NCBI GenBank assembly: GCA_037176705.1
Contig: CM073907.1
Location: forward strand, 16,169,534 to 16,233,533
Direction of reading: 5' to 3'
Length of the DNA stretch: 64,000 nt
From: Molossus alvarezi
Lineage: Eukaryota; Chordata; Mammalia; Chiroptera; Molossidae
In this document: positions 29,275-39,005 of the stretch, piece after piece
How the letters are laid out: each line of letters opens with the position of its first letter
Position numbering within the stretch: position 1 is the stretch's first letter
Translations under genes and position numbers: made by a program
The notes under the pieces: model-generated
Database searches by the model: none
What the model was told of the DNA's origin: nothing
Seen by the model: the letters and a program-made list of their open reading frames with translations, nothing else

Positions 29275-29535
29275 AAACTTGTCCCTGCATCTCCTCCCCC
29301 AGGAGTTTTCAGTGGCTCCCAAGACTGTGTAGGATTGAGCCCCAAATCCTAGGTCTGAGATTTCAGGACCTCTACCATCTGTGCCCTCCCTCTCTCCTGC
29401 CTTGCTGACAGGACTTTACACACTGGACAGACTAGGCTGTCTATTCCCTGTTCTTGTTTCTGCTTTCTTCAACTGAGCCCCTTTAAGATTCTGGTCAAAT
29501 ACAGCTTCTTCCATGAAGCCGCCTTTGATTTCTGT
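29275..29535 (+). repeat. L2 LINE fragment
   Basis: GAGTTTTCAGTGGCTCCCAA, CAGGACCTCTACCATCTGTG, CCCTCCCTCTCTCCTGCC and CAAATACAGCTTCTTCCATG, AAGCCGCCTTTGATTTCTG follow L2 3' order. Confidence 0.6.
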
Positions 29536-29539
29536 AGCC

Positions 29540-29690
29540 CAGAGTTTCTTGAAGTGGGCCTGCACCATCGGCATCAGAATCTCATGAAGTGGGAGGTATG
29601 GGGTAGAAAATTCACTGGCCCCCACCCCAGATCTACTGGATCTGCCTACCTGGGCAGAGAGAATATCTGGGACTTTGCTCATTTGACAAC
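29540..29690 (+). mobile_element. MER5A-like hAT-Charlie fragment
   Basis: GAGTTTCTTGAAGTGGGCCT, GCACCATCGGCATCAGAATC, CTGGCCCCCACCCCAGATCT and ACTGGATCTGCC in MER5A order. Confidence 0.75.
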
Positions 29691-30242
29691 CCCCACCACC
29701 ACTCCCACCCCATTGTGCCCCAGTCTTTGGTAACTGCCTGTCCGGCTCTGACCCCTGGACCTCTCGTCTAGACACATCACATAAAGGAACTCAAGGGAAT
29801 AGACACTCCAAAGCACCCCCTCTCTATGAAACACTTGGATCCTTAATAAACCAAATTTAATAATGTGGAGCTTGGGAGATGTCAGGGGAATCCTGGGGAA
29901 CATGTCCTCAGGGAACATGCTACACAGGAAAACAGCAGGAACCACAGAGAAACTGACCTGACACTCCTGCTCAGGTGGCCAGTGTCCCCTGGCTTCCATC
30001 AAAAGCTGCTACAAATCCTTTCTGGAGGACAACATCCAATGGACTCCCCTGGGATCCCCACAGATTAGAGTTAGGAAACAAACAGCAACTCCTCATAATC
30101 AAAGTTCACCAAATACTTATGAAAAGGAGCCACCATGGGTGAGAGTCAGCAGAAACCATATGCCACAGAGGAGAATTCCCTAGGAGTTTGAATACCAAAA
30201 TAGCTAGGCACTGGTTAGAATATAGTTATGCACAAAGTATAT
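29691..30242. other. Unique sequence
   Basis: Nothing recognised apart from ordinary single-copy DNA. Confidence 0.4.
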
Positions 30243-30495
30243 TATTATTATTTTTTTCTTTTTATTCTCACCCGAGGCATTTTTCCATTTTTTGTTCAGA
30301 TAGAGTGGGATGGAGAGAGAGGAAGAGAGAGAAACATCAACATGAAAGGGACACATTGAGTGATTGCCATCCACATAACCCAACCAGGGCCAGGACAAAC
30401 TGCAACCGAGGTACATGCCCTTAGTGGGAACCAAACCCGGGACTCTCTGGTTTGCAAGCCAATGCTCCAATCGCTGAGCCAAACTGGCCAGTGCA
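30243..30495 (-). mobile_element. VES-type SINE
   Basis: Antisense: TTATTCTCACCCGAGGCATT, TTTTTGTTCAGATAGAGTGG, GA-rich middle, GGGAACCAAACCCGGGAC, and GCTGAGCCAAACTGGCCAGT at the 5' end. The tail at the left is (ATT)n/T-rich. Confidence 0.93.
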
Positions 30496-30800
30496 AGGCA
30501 GATTTTTTTAAAGGACTGAATATACCTCATAATAAAACCAAATCAATGCATGGGTCGGGTAAGAGATTGGACAGTGCTGAAGAAGGAATTAATGAAGTGG
30601 AGACTGGAAATGAAGATAGTACTCGGATTGCATCACAGAAGTCAAGGACATAAAATATGAGAAGGTTAAAAGACATGATAAACTAATTGGAGTGTCAGAA
30701 GAAGGGAAATAGAGACAAGAAATTATTTGAAACAATAATGGCTGGAAATTTTTTTATTTTGACTAAAATGTGGATTCACAGAGACAGGAAGCATAATGAA
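30496..30800. other. AT-rich sequence, possibly old LINE
   Basis: A-rich on the plus strand (GACAGTGCTGAAGAAGGAAT, TAAACTAATTGGAGTGTCAG) in the style of L1 ORF1 coding DNA ('gaaataaattggagtccc'), continuing at 31,072-31,250. Assignment is tentative. Confidence 0.35.
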
Positions 30801-30810
30801 AAGCACGATA
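30801..30810. repeat. SINE target-site duplication, left
   Basis: AAGCACGATA, matching AAGCAGGATA at 31,062-31,071 with one mismatch. Confidence 0.85.
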
Positions 30811-31061
30811 GCCCTGGCCAGTTTGGCTCAGCGGTTAGAGCGTCGGCCTGCGGTCTGGAGAGGCCCGGGTTCGGTTCCCACTGAGGGCATGTACTTCGGT
30901 TGCAGTTTGTCCCCGGCCCTGGTTGGTCGTGCGGGTGGCAGCCACTCGATGTGTCCCTTCACGTCGATGTTTCTCTCTCTCTCTCCCTTCCTCTCTCTCC
31001 CTCCCACTCTATCTGTACAAAAAATGGAAAAATGTCCTCGGGTGAGGATAAAAAAAAAAAA
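30811..31061 (+). mobile_element. VES-type SINE, full length, reference copy for this window
   Basis: Starts GCCCTGGCCAGTTTGGCTCA. A box TGGCTCAGCGG at 30,824-30,834; B box GGTTCGGTTCC at 30,868-30,878, 33 bp downstream, which is RNA polymerase III promoter geometry inherited from a tRNA. A CT-rich middle follows, then ATGGAAAAATGTCCTCGGG, TGAGGATA and a 13-A tail. Flanked by 10-bp duplications. It is the best preserved copy here. Confidence 0.97.
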
Positions 31062-31071
31062 AAGCAGGATA
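31062..31071. repeat. SINE target-site duplication, right
   Basis: AAGCAGGATA; see 30,801-30,810. Confidence 0.85.
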
Positions 31072-31601
31072 AATACAAAAAGGTCTCATCTAGACCATCT
31101 GGCTAGGCTTCCTGAATTCTGTGGGTTCAGGGACCATTGAGTCCTAACTGGCTTCCTGAAGATGGTCCTTGGTTATTAAGAGAAACTCATCATGCAGAAC
31201 ATCAAACAGAAAGAGAAAATTCTAAAAGCAGCCACGGAAAAAAGACAAATCTGGTCTCATGTCTTCTATATCCATCAGTGCCCTGAAGATGAGCATGCCC
31301 CACCTCTCCAGCCAGATCCAAGTCCCTTAAGGCCCAAGCTTCTGTCATCTGTGAGTCCTCAGGTCTATTACCAACTCGAGTGTCTGGTTTCCACTGGGAG
31401 ATGTTTTAGGGACACATTGCTATATGGGAAGAAGAGTCAAATTTGGAGACAGGCAGGCCTGTGCTAAATCCTGGCCCTGCTACCCACTGCCTATAGTCAC
31501 TTTTGTTTGTCTGGGGCCGTGGTCACACACACTCATTGACTTGTGTGTTGCTGTTGAAGTTGAAAAGAATGAAGGGTAAAATAACAAAAAACAAACCCAT
31601 G

Positions 31602-31617
31602 TAAAGATGCTGACTTT
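31602..31617. repeat. SINE target-site duplication, left
   Basis: TAAAGATGCTGACTTT, a perfect match to 31,862-31,877. Confidence 0.96.
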
Positions 31618-31663
31618 ATTATTATTTTTATCCTCACCCGAGGACATTTTTCTATTTTTTGTT

Positions 31664-31700
<37 letters not shown>

Positions 31701-31861
31701 CAACATGAAAGGGACACATCAAGTGGCTGCCACCCGCACGACCAACCAGGGCCAGGGACAAACTGCAACCGAGGTACGCACCCTTAGTGGGAACCGAACC
31801 CTGATCTCTCTGGATCACAGGCCGATCGATGCTCTAACCACTGAGCTAAACTGGCCAGGGC
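31618..31861 (-). mobile_element. VES-type SINE, full length
   Basis: Antisense: (ATT)n-rich tail, TTATCCTCACCCGAGGACAT, an expanded (GA)n middle, GGGAACCGAACCC, and ACTGAGCTAAACTGGCCAGG. A perfect 16-bp target duplication brackets it. Confidence 0.96.
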
Positions 31862-31877
31862 TAAAGATGCTGACTTT
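31862..31877. repeat. SINE target-site duplication, right
   Basis: Second TAAAGATGCTGACTTT. Confidence 0.96.
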
Positions 31878-32309
31878 CAAAGATTTACTGAAGTGTCCAC
31901 TCTGTGCTCAGACATGCCTCAAAGATTCTCTCGCGGAGTCCTTGAGACATCCCTGTAGAGTAGTCATCATTTGCAGAGGGGACCTCAGCTGCCAAGGCGT
32001 CAGAAAATTGCTCCCCTTAACTTATCATGTACTTTCACTGGCCTGTGCATAGGCCCCCTCTATCTGCATTTTCTTTCCTCTCCTACACCCCCAACCCCCA
32101 CTCTCATTCTCTCCCCAACACCAACACACATTCTGATGCACTTGCTATATGTCCTTGAATATGTATGTCTGTCCTTGTTAAATATGTAGTATTGGTTTGC
32201 CTGAGAACATGTTTCTAATTTCTGTCTTTTTTTCCCACATAGCACTATATTTTAAATATCTATCCCTATATCTGTCTGTACATCCAGTGTGTGGTTTTTC
32301 TTTGCAGCT
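31878..32309. other. Unique sequence
   Basis: May hold weak MIR and L2 traces around 31,900-32,020; nothing firm. Confidence 0.35.
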
Positions 32310-32425
32310 TGGCATTTTATAATATCCCCACCTAACAGGTGAGATAACCAAGACTCAGAGAGCCTAGATGACCTTGCCCAAGGTCACACAGCCAGGAAGG
32401 AGCTAGCACTAGTCAGAGCCTTCAC
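32310..32425 (-). repeat. MIR SINE fragment
   Basis: AATATCCCCACCTAACAGGT, GAGATAACCAAGACTCAGAG, ACCTTGCCCAAGGTCACACA and GCCAGGAAGGAGCTAGCAC give antisense MIR order. Confidence 0.85.
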
Positions 32426-32689
32426 AGCAGGCTTCTCTTCCTTCACAGGTTCAAAGAGAGATGCTCATTGCTTCCTCTCTGGGTCTTCTGACCTCCCTCT
32501 CCCTGTGGAGAAAGCTCCTCAGATGGGCCTCCCCTGGCCTCCAAAATACCCCAGTCACTTTAGCACTTGGTTTCTGAAAGGCCCCACCACTTCTTTCCAA
32601 CCTCTTCATGAATTTATTTTACAGTATGTGATTGAACCTATCTAATTAGGTAAATCATTTGATTTTTGGAAATCGGTAATACAATTGCA
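32426..32689. other. Unique sequence
   Basis: Nothing recognised. Confidence 0.4.
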
Positions 32690-33110
32690 TGTTTCAATAT
32701 TCAGAAGATATAAAAGGGTACACAGGGAAGTCTTTCTCCCAACCTCAGCCACCATGTTCCCCATCCTGGAAACACTCACTGTTAACAGCATTTATGAAAC
32801 TTACCAGAGATATTTTATCCTTACACAAAAATATGTTTACATGATGTTCCCACCCTTCTTTTATTTTCATGCAAATGCTAGCAATGTCTTTATAAATTCT
32901 ATGCATTACTTTTGTCACTTCAGACTGCATCTGTGGGATTGCTCCATATCAGCATTCTACTAGCTTTTTCTTTTTTAGGGCTGCATAGTATTTCATTTTG
33001 TGAATGTACCATGGTGTATTCGGTTAAGTCTCCACGGATGGACATTGTCCAATTTTTTGCTAGATAAATTGCTATAATGCTCATGTAGACAAGCGGAGGG
33101 GATATTGTCA
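32690..33110 (-). mobile_element. Old LINE-1 fragment
   Basis: AAAAATATGTTTACATGATG, GGGCTGCATAGTATTTCATT, TTGTGAATGTACCATGGTGT, GTCTCCACGGATGGACATTG and TTTTTTGCTAGATAAATTGC parallel antisense L1 ORF2 3' ends. Confidence 0.7.
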
Positions 33111-33203
33111 CACACTGCTAAGACTCCGTTAGAATAGGGCACTCATTCCCCCAGCTGCCAGGGCATGGGCTGCTGACAGGTCATAGCTGTAAACCTCTTC
33201 AGG

Positions 33204-33222
33204 CACTGCCCTCTGCTGGCCC
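33204..33222 (-). promoter_or_regulatory. CTCF-like motif
   Basis: ACTGCCCTCTGCTGGCCCT is the reverse complement of a good CTCF core (CCAGCAGAGGGCA). The motif is on the minus strand. Motif match only; no occupancy is implied. Confidence 0.45.
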
Positions 33223-35784
33223 TCACCCAGAGCTACAGACCTCCAGAAGGCATAAACATCCACTAACTGGTCCACAAATATCTCTTTACCCTAATTTGGG
33301 ACATCCCCACAGCCATCCTTGCTCAGCGCTCCTGTGGGGTCTGTGTGGTCATTCAAGTCCTCCCTCTGCCCTCCCTGCCCTCCTCATTTCCCCAACAGGT
33401 GCTGTTCCCAAGGACCTTCCCCAGTTAATGTCCTGGGTGCAGATCTCTGCCTCAGAGGCTGTTTCCAGGGAACACAATCAAAGACAGAACATCTATTATA
33501 GGATAAATTGCTAGTTAGCGAATTGAAGAACCAATGTGCTTGTGATGTGGGTATGTTTCAACATGTTTCAAAGGGCAGAACAAAGGAACTGGAGTGCAAC
33601 CTGTCCCGAAGAGAGCCCTTGCACCAGACCCAGGGGAGAGGTGCCTTTGTGCAGATGGTTACAGGATTTCCCAGTGTCCCTATGCAGCAGGCAGGACAGA
33701 TAGCCAGACACTGCAGCTGGGAGGTTGGGCTGGTAGGAAGCTGCTTGCCCAAGATGACACAGTGGGCACAGCAGAGGCAGGCCATCCTGGTTTACACCGG
33801 ACATGGGGGCTGGACAAAGGGGAAGGGACTGCAGGAAAAATATGCATAAATGGAGGGTGCACTTGGAGAGTTCCACCCGCTTCAAACCCACATCTCTGTG
33901 GGGAGGGTCCTAGCAGTGGCCACGATGCCATCCCTGTTGGTACTCCTGGGACCTCTGGGGTTTCTTTCTCTCAGAGTTGAAGCAGAAAGTGGTTGGAGGA
34001 GCTTCTCAAAGACAAGACTCTGAGCTCAGAAATAAAGGGGGAGGAGGAAGGAGGAAAGAACACATTTCCCTTCTGTCCATGTGCACCTGTGCACGTCTGA
34101 GCCTTCTCCCCAGCTCCTCCTGTGCAGGGCTGCCCTTTCCACCTCTGTGCACATGGGAGGTCTGAATCATTGACTGACCTCCAACACCACCCAACAAGTT
34201 TGTCTCAGAGACATGAGTCTGTGAAGGTCTCCTGATCCCTCCTGGTGTGTGATGGGGTGCAGGAACAGCCTGGGAGACTTTCCCAGGGCCGCCTGGGCAG
34301 CCTACTCCCAGAAGGTCAAGCTCTCAGGTCCAAGCTCACAGTTACTCAGAAAGGAGAGCATGCGGACCCACACCCTCTTGCTTCTCAAAACTGTCTCTCA
34401 CCCCAAACCCAGCTACAGACCCCTCTGTGCCACAGCTGATCAGAATGTCTTTACACCAGCATGTTGCCAAAGCACTTCCTACCCTTGGTCGGCTGTAGCT
34501 GGGCAGGGGAGGCAATGTTCCCAAGACCTCTTAATTAGGGCCCTGCCCCTCTCTGATGCCCCCTCCCCCCATCCCCCACAGCATGGCCCGGCCCAGTCCT
34601 TGCTATCCTTGCCTGGCTTTCCCCCAACCTGCAAGGCCACTGTAGGTTGTCATTCAGAGCAACATGAGGGCCATGTGCAACCTACCCCAAAGCTCCTCAG
34701 TGTGGTCCGGTGCTTGTTTCAGAGGCCGCAGGAAGCTATGGCTGGCCAGGTGCTCAGCTGCACAGCCAATGGTCTGCTCCTGGCAAGCGGGAGCAGGCGT
34801 TCCTGTGCTGCCATGGGCTGTGCTTTCACCCGCATTTACACTTTGGGAAACAGGCTTAAAGCTGGTTAAATAGGAGAGCCAGGATATGGAGTCGGGCCAT
34901 CTGACCCCAGTGATTATCACAGTGTTACTGAAGGAGGACCCCAGTACTGCAGTCTCTGGACTCAGGGGATGACTCAGCACCATGAGGGGGAGAGTTCCCA
35001 GCACCATCGGGGGCTTGCCCAGGCTCCTAGCCAGTAAGAGGCAGGCCCCGGTTTTGATCTCTAGGGCCTTCCCTCTCCTATAGATAGACTGCATATCGCT
35101 CCACACTGGTGGGCACGGCTGTTTCCAGGCCCAGCTGTGTGTGTCCCGAGAAAGCCGAAGTTGGTCATTCCCACCTCGTGCCCCAGGGCCCAGCAGGTGT
35201 TGAACATATAGCAGGTGCCCCACACATGCGATGGGAAGCCTGAATCCGTGCATGTCTCCAGCGCAGCGGCCTCCTTGGATCTAAGGACCGCGTTCATACA
35301 CAGCTCCATGTATCGACAGAATTCCCATCTCAGCCTGCTAAGTGCCTGCCTAATTTTCCAGTCTATTGACAGACTTCATCTCACTTAACTGGCCCCTATT
35401 GTGTAGCCATTGGATGGTTTCTCATCCCCTCTTAAACTAGGGGGAGGTGCCAGGAACACCCAAGCTGTGGGGAGGCGCCTTCTGAAGGAGTCAGTCTCAG
35501 AAGAGCATTTCTGTGCCACTAAAAAGAGCAGCCAGCTGGCTGGAGGCTTGGGGACAGGCCTGAGCCATCCCAGGGCCCAGGAGGCATCACTCTGTCTCCA
35601 GTCATCCTGGAGTCATGTCCTGAGTCCCTGCTCACTTTTGCTGACCCCTTCAAGGGAAAAGGGACAGAGCTCCCATGTGACCTACCCTCCCCCCCACCCT
35701 GTCCCATCCTGCTCTGACCCCCACTTTCATCTTCTCTGTGTCTTACATATTCCAAACCTTTTGTGAAATAAAGTCCTGGAATTA
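33223..35784. other. Unique GC-rich sequence, no confirmed gene
   Basis: Long single-copy stretch. Weak MIR-like pieces occur near 33,730-33,780, 34,830-34,920 and 34,990-35,060. A plus-strand open frame at 34,249-34,869 (206 codons) shows no family. A minus-strand block at 35,175-35,280 has splice-like borders but no recognised protein. Confidence 0.45.
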
Positions 35785-36242
35785 ATGATATCCGACCTGG
35801 TGCCCAGCACGGCCCGAGGTGCTGGAGATTCGGCCATGAACAAAAGAGACAATGTCCCTGCTCCTGGAGCTGACATTCCAGGGTGGAGCCAGGGATGAGA
35901 AACAGAGAGAAGTCAGGTGGTGATAAGCGCTATAGTAAAGGAGAAGGGGCTGGCCATTTAAATGGGGTGGCCCAGTAAGGCCTCTGAGGAGATGAGCAGA
36001 GACCTGAACAAAGAGTTGGAGTGAACCATATGGACATGTGGAGGAATAACTTTCCAGCCATGAGGATAGTGAGTACAAAGGTCCTGAGGTGAGAGAAGCT
36101 GGCATGTTCTGGAAATAGCAAGGATGGTCGTGTGGCTAGAGTGGGTGAGTGCAAGTGGCCATGGGGTTCAGGGCTTTGGAACCTTCCTCACAGCTTTGGC
36201 ACGTATCTGGATGAGATAAAAGGTTTACACAGACTCAGGGCT

Positions 36243-36259
36243 TGGGCTGGCTTGTTTTA
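36243..36259. repeat. SINE target-site duplication, left
   Basis: TGGGCTGGCTTGTTTTA, a perfect match to 36,492-36,508. Confidence 0.96.
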
Positions 36260-36491
36260 TTTATTTATTTATTTATTTTTTTGTTCAGGTAGAGTGGGAG
36301 GGAGAGAGAGGAACAGAGAGAGAGAGAGAAACATCGATGTGAAAGGAACACATCGAGTGGCTGCCACCCGCACAACCGACCAGGGCCGGGGACAAACTGC
36401 AACCCAGGTACGCGCCCTTAGCGGGAACCGAACCTGGGTCTCTCAGGACCGCAGGCCGACACTCTAACCGCTGAATCAAACTGGCCAGGGC
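36260..36491 (-). mobile_element. VES-type SINE inserted in L2
   Basis: Antisense with an unusual (TTTA)n tail and TTTGTTCAGGTAGAGTGG, so the usual 3' hairpin block is missing. GGGAACCGAACCTGGG and CCGCTGAATCAAACTGGCCA complete it. A perfect 17-bp duplication flanks it. Confidence 0.96.
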
Positions 36492-36508
36492 TGGGCTGGC
36501 TTGTTTTA
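36492..36508. repeat. SINE target-site duplication, right
   Basis: Second TGGGCTGGCTTGTTTTA. Confidence 0.96.
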
Positions 36509-36615
36509 AAAGAAGCTGTGCATAAAGAGAAAACCACAGGCAGGACAGGAAGAAGCAGATGTAATAATCCAGGCAGGAGACAATGATGGCCTCTACCAGG
36601 GTACAGCAATGAAGC

Positions 36616-36642
36616 ATACACACACACACACACACACACACA
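36616..36642. repeat. (CA)n microsatellite
   Basis: About 13 uninterrupted CA units. Confidence 0.95.
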
Positions 36643-36718
36643 TGATCCGTTTTAGATCTAGCATTTCCTGACCTAGAAGGAACTTCAGAATTCATTTCCC
36701 AGCCCATCTTATAGACTA

Positions 36719-37130
36719 CAGTAGTTCCCCATTATCCACTGTTTCACTTTCAGTAATTTCAGTTACTCATGGTCAACTGCAGTCTGAAAATATTAAATAG
36801 AAAATTCCAGAAATAAATAATGTATACATTTTAAATTGCACACTGTTCTGAGTAGTCTGATGAAGTCTCTCACCTTCCCACTCTATCCCACCCAGAACAT
36901 GAATCATCCCTTTGCCTAGTGTCTCCACACTGTGCATGCCCCCTGCCTGTAAGTAGCTGTCTCAGTTATCAGATTGACTGTCACAGTGTCACAGTGCTTG
37001 TGTTCAAGAACCCTCACAGTAGCCTAAAGCTACATCACAATGCCTGCGTCACTCACCTCCTTCCATCTCCTCAGGGACACATTGTACATCTCACATCATC
37101 ACAAGGAGGGTGAGTGTGGTACAGGGAGAT

Positions 37131-37177
<47 letters not shown>

Positions 37178-37385
37178 ACATTCCCCTTTATTACAGTACG
37201 TTGTTATAATTATTCTATTTTATTAGTAGTTATAACCTCTTGCTGTGCCTAATTTATAAATTAAACCTTATCATATGTATGTATAGAAAAATACATAGTA
37301 TATATAGGAATTGATACAATCCATGGTTTCAGGCATCCACTGGGGGTCTTGGGAAGTATCCCCCAAAGGTAAGGGGGGACCTCTG
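36719..37385. mobile_element. Tigger-family (TcMar) non-autonomous DNA transposon
   Basis: 667 bp with inverted ends (CAGTAGTTCCCCATTATCC left; GGTAAGGGGGGACCTCTG right) and TA on both sides (36,717-36,718; 37,386-37,387). Internal phrases ATTAAATAGAAAATTCCAGA, CTGTGCCTAATTTATAAATT, GGTTTCAGGCATCCACTGGG match Tigger/MER2-like elements. It lacks transposase; a GA repeat has expanded inside. Confidence 0.92.
37134..37175. repeat. (GA)n microsatellite
   Basis: About 20 uninterrupted GA units within the Tigger element. Confidence 0.95.
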
Positions 37386-37387
37386 TA

Positions 37388-37574
37388 CAAAACTGAGGCC
37401 CAGGGAGGGAAAGCTACCTACCTCTGGACCACATGCATAGTTGGCATTCCTGACCTGGAGCCCTGTGTCAGCACCTCCTTCCCAGGCTCTTGCCCCAACA
37501 TCTCTGCCTCTTGGGTGTTTTATTGTGTGTCTCCTCCCCTCTTTGTCCCTCTCTGTTCTCAGCCTCTGTCTCTC
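37388..37574. other. Unique sequence
   Basis: Nothing recognised. Confidence 0.4.
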
Positions 37575-37960
37575 TATCTCTGAGATGCCTCAGCATTTAT
37601 TTTTCCTCCTATCAGGCCCAATTTTAAGCATTAATTAGTGATGAATTAGCAACGCAAATCTTAGCAGTGTCTCCTGGTGCCCATGGGCTTTTGGAAGGGA
37701 CCTTGCAAATCTGATCTTAATACCTCTCGCTTCCTCTCCTAGGGCAATTACTTCTCACATCATTTGTCTGCGGAGGCTGTGGCCACCCCCCACCCTCCCA
37801 GCCTGGCTGAGGACAACAAGTTTATCTTTGTCAATTAATTATTGAACAGTTTATTTCGCACTGGGAGGTGATAAGAGAAGGGAAAGCTGTGTGTTGTGAA
37901 ATCATCACTGTAATTACACAGACGCCACAGCAGCGCCCAGCATCACAACGCACAGGTGCC
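37575..37960. promoter_or_regulatory. Candidate conserved non-coding element
   Basis: Repeat-free block dense in TAAT/ATTA: TTTAAGCATTAATTAGTGAT, GAATTAGCAACGCAAATC, TTTGTCAATTAATTATTGAA, CAGTTTATTTCGCACTGGG, ATCATCACTGTAATTACACA. GATAAG and TTTGTC motifs are also present. This is the best CNE-like stretch in the window, but conservation is not shown here. Confidence 0.4.
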
Positions 37961-38329
37961 TGGGGGGGCGGGGAGAGGAGAAAGGGCAGAGGCCCACGGG
38001 TGGGCAGGAGTCCTATTTGTGGCCTTTGTATATCCCCTGGGTCTCTCTAGATTTTGATCAACACACACCCCCATATAGAGCTTTCAGAGTCCAAGTTCAA
38101 ATGGGGAGGGGGATAGAGGGGATTAAGCAGGGTTGGAACCATGGGTGCATGAGCCATGCTTCTTTATCTGGGGTGATCAGAATGTGGGATGGCCCAGCCC
38201 ATCCTTATGAGCCTTCCCATCTGAGGTTAGAAGCCCCACAGCACACACATAATAAAGGATTTTTGACACTGGAGCAAAAAGCCCATACTTTACCTTACTC
38301 TAGCAAAAATGGCCCACAAAACTCAGAAC
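37961..38329. other. Unique sequence
   Basis: Nothing recognised. Confidence 0.4.
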
Positions 38330-38574
38330 ATCTATCCCACACACCCTGCCCATTACCCTCACCTCATCTCCCCTTTGCTCACTCCACTCCAGCTACACTG
38401 GTCTCCTTGCTGCTCTTTGCAAACACCAGGCACACCCCACTTCAGAGCCTTTGCATGTGCTATTCCTACTGCTCAGTCTCTTCCTTCAGAAATCTGCATG
38501 GCTCACTCTCATCTTCAGCTGGTCATTACCAAACATCACCTTTCAGTAGGTCCCTTCCTGAGCACCTTAGTTAG

Positions 38575-38589
38575 AATTGCAACCCACCC
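38575..38589. repeat. Target-site duplication, left
   Basis: AATTGCAACCCACCC; pairs with AATTGCAATCCACCC at 38,716-38,730 (one mismatch). Confidence 0.9.
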
Positions 38590-38715
38590 CTACTAGACTT
38601 ATTGAGGGGATCACTTTGGAAGTTATATAAATGCCTAGCCACTATGCTGTACACCTGAAACTAATATAATATTGAATGTCAACTGTAATTGAAAAATAAA
38701 AAAATAATTTAAAAA
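38590..38715 (+). mobile_element. 5'-truncated LINE-1 3' end (126 bp)
   Basis: GGGGATCACTTTGGAAGTTA, TATAAATGCCTAGCCACTAT, GCTGTACACCTGAAACTAAT and GTCAACTGTAATTG plus an A-rich tail form the L1 3' terminus seen in many laurasiatherian genomes. Confidence 0.85.
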
Positions 38716-38730
38716 AATTGCAATCCACCC
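38716..38730. repeat. Target-site duplication, right
   Basis: AATTGCAATCCACCC; see 38,575-38,589. Confidence 0.9.
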
Positions 38731-39005
38731 ACTCCTTGCCCTGACACAAACATTCTGTATCTCTCTTCCTGCTTTATTTTTTCCAGATCATTTAATCATA
38801 TTTGACATATGATATGTGTTACTTATTTATTTGCTTTATCTCTCTCCTTAAAGTATAAGCTTCACATGGACTAGGATTTGGGTGCTTCCTCCCCTCCCCC
38901 ATCTTATCTGCAGCACTAGTACCCCAGTTCTAGATCAACACCAGCCCGAGCTAATCATTACTGAATGAATAAATGAATGAATAAATCAATGAATGAATCA
39001 ATGAG

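Larger units (their letters stand above)
35785..36620 (-). repeat. L2 LINE, antisense, split by a SINE
   Basis: TGGTGCCCAGCACGGCCC, GGTGCTGGAGATTCGGCCAT, GAACAAAAGAGACAATGTCC, GGTGGTGATAAGCGCTATAG, AAGGCCTCTGAGGAGATGAG, TACAAAGGTCCTGAGGTGAG; after the SINE, TAATAATCCAGGCAGGAGAC and AATGATGGCCTCTACCAGGG. This is the L2 3' region and RT end read backwards. Confidence 0.85.
38330..39005 (+). repeat. L2 LINE 3' end, split by an L1
   Basis: CTCACTCCACTCCAGCTACA, CTGGTCTCCTTGCTGCTCTT, GAGCCTTTGCATGTGCTATT, AGTATAAGCTTCACATGGAC and a (GAAT)n end follow L2 3' order. Interrupted at 38,590-38,715. Confidence 0.9.

Noticed and set aside
34249..34869. 206-codon plus-strand open frame
   Set aside because: No domain, signal or family recognised; antisense frames of similar length overlap it in GC-rich DNA.
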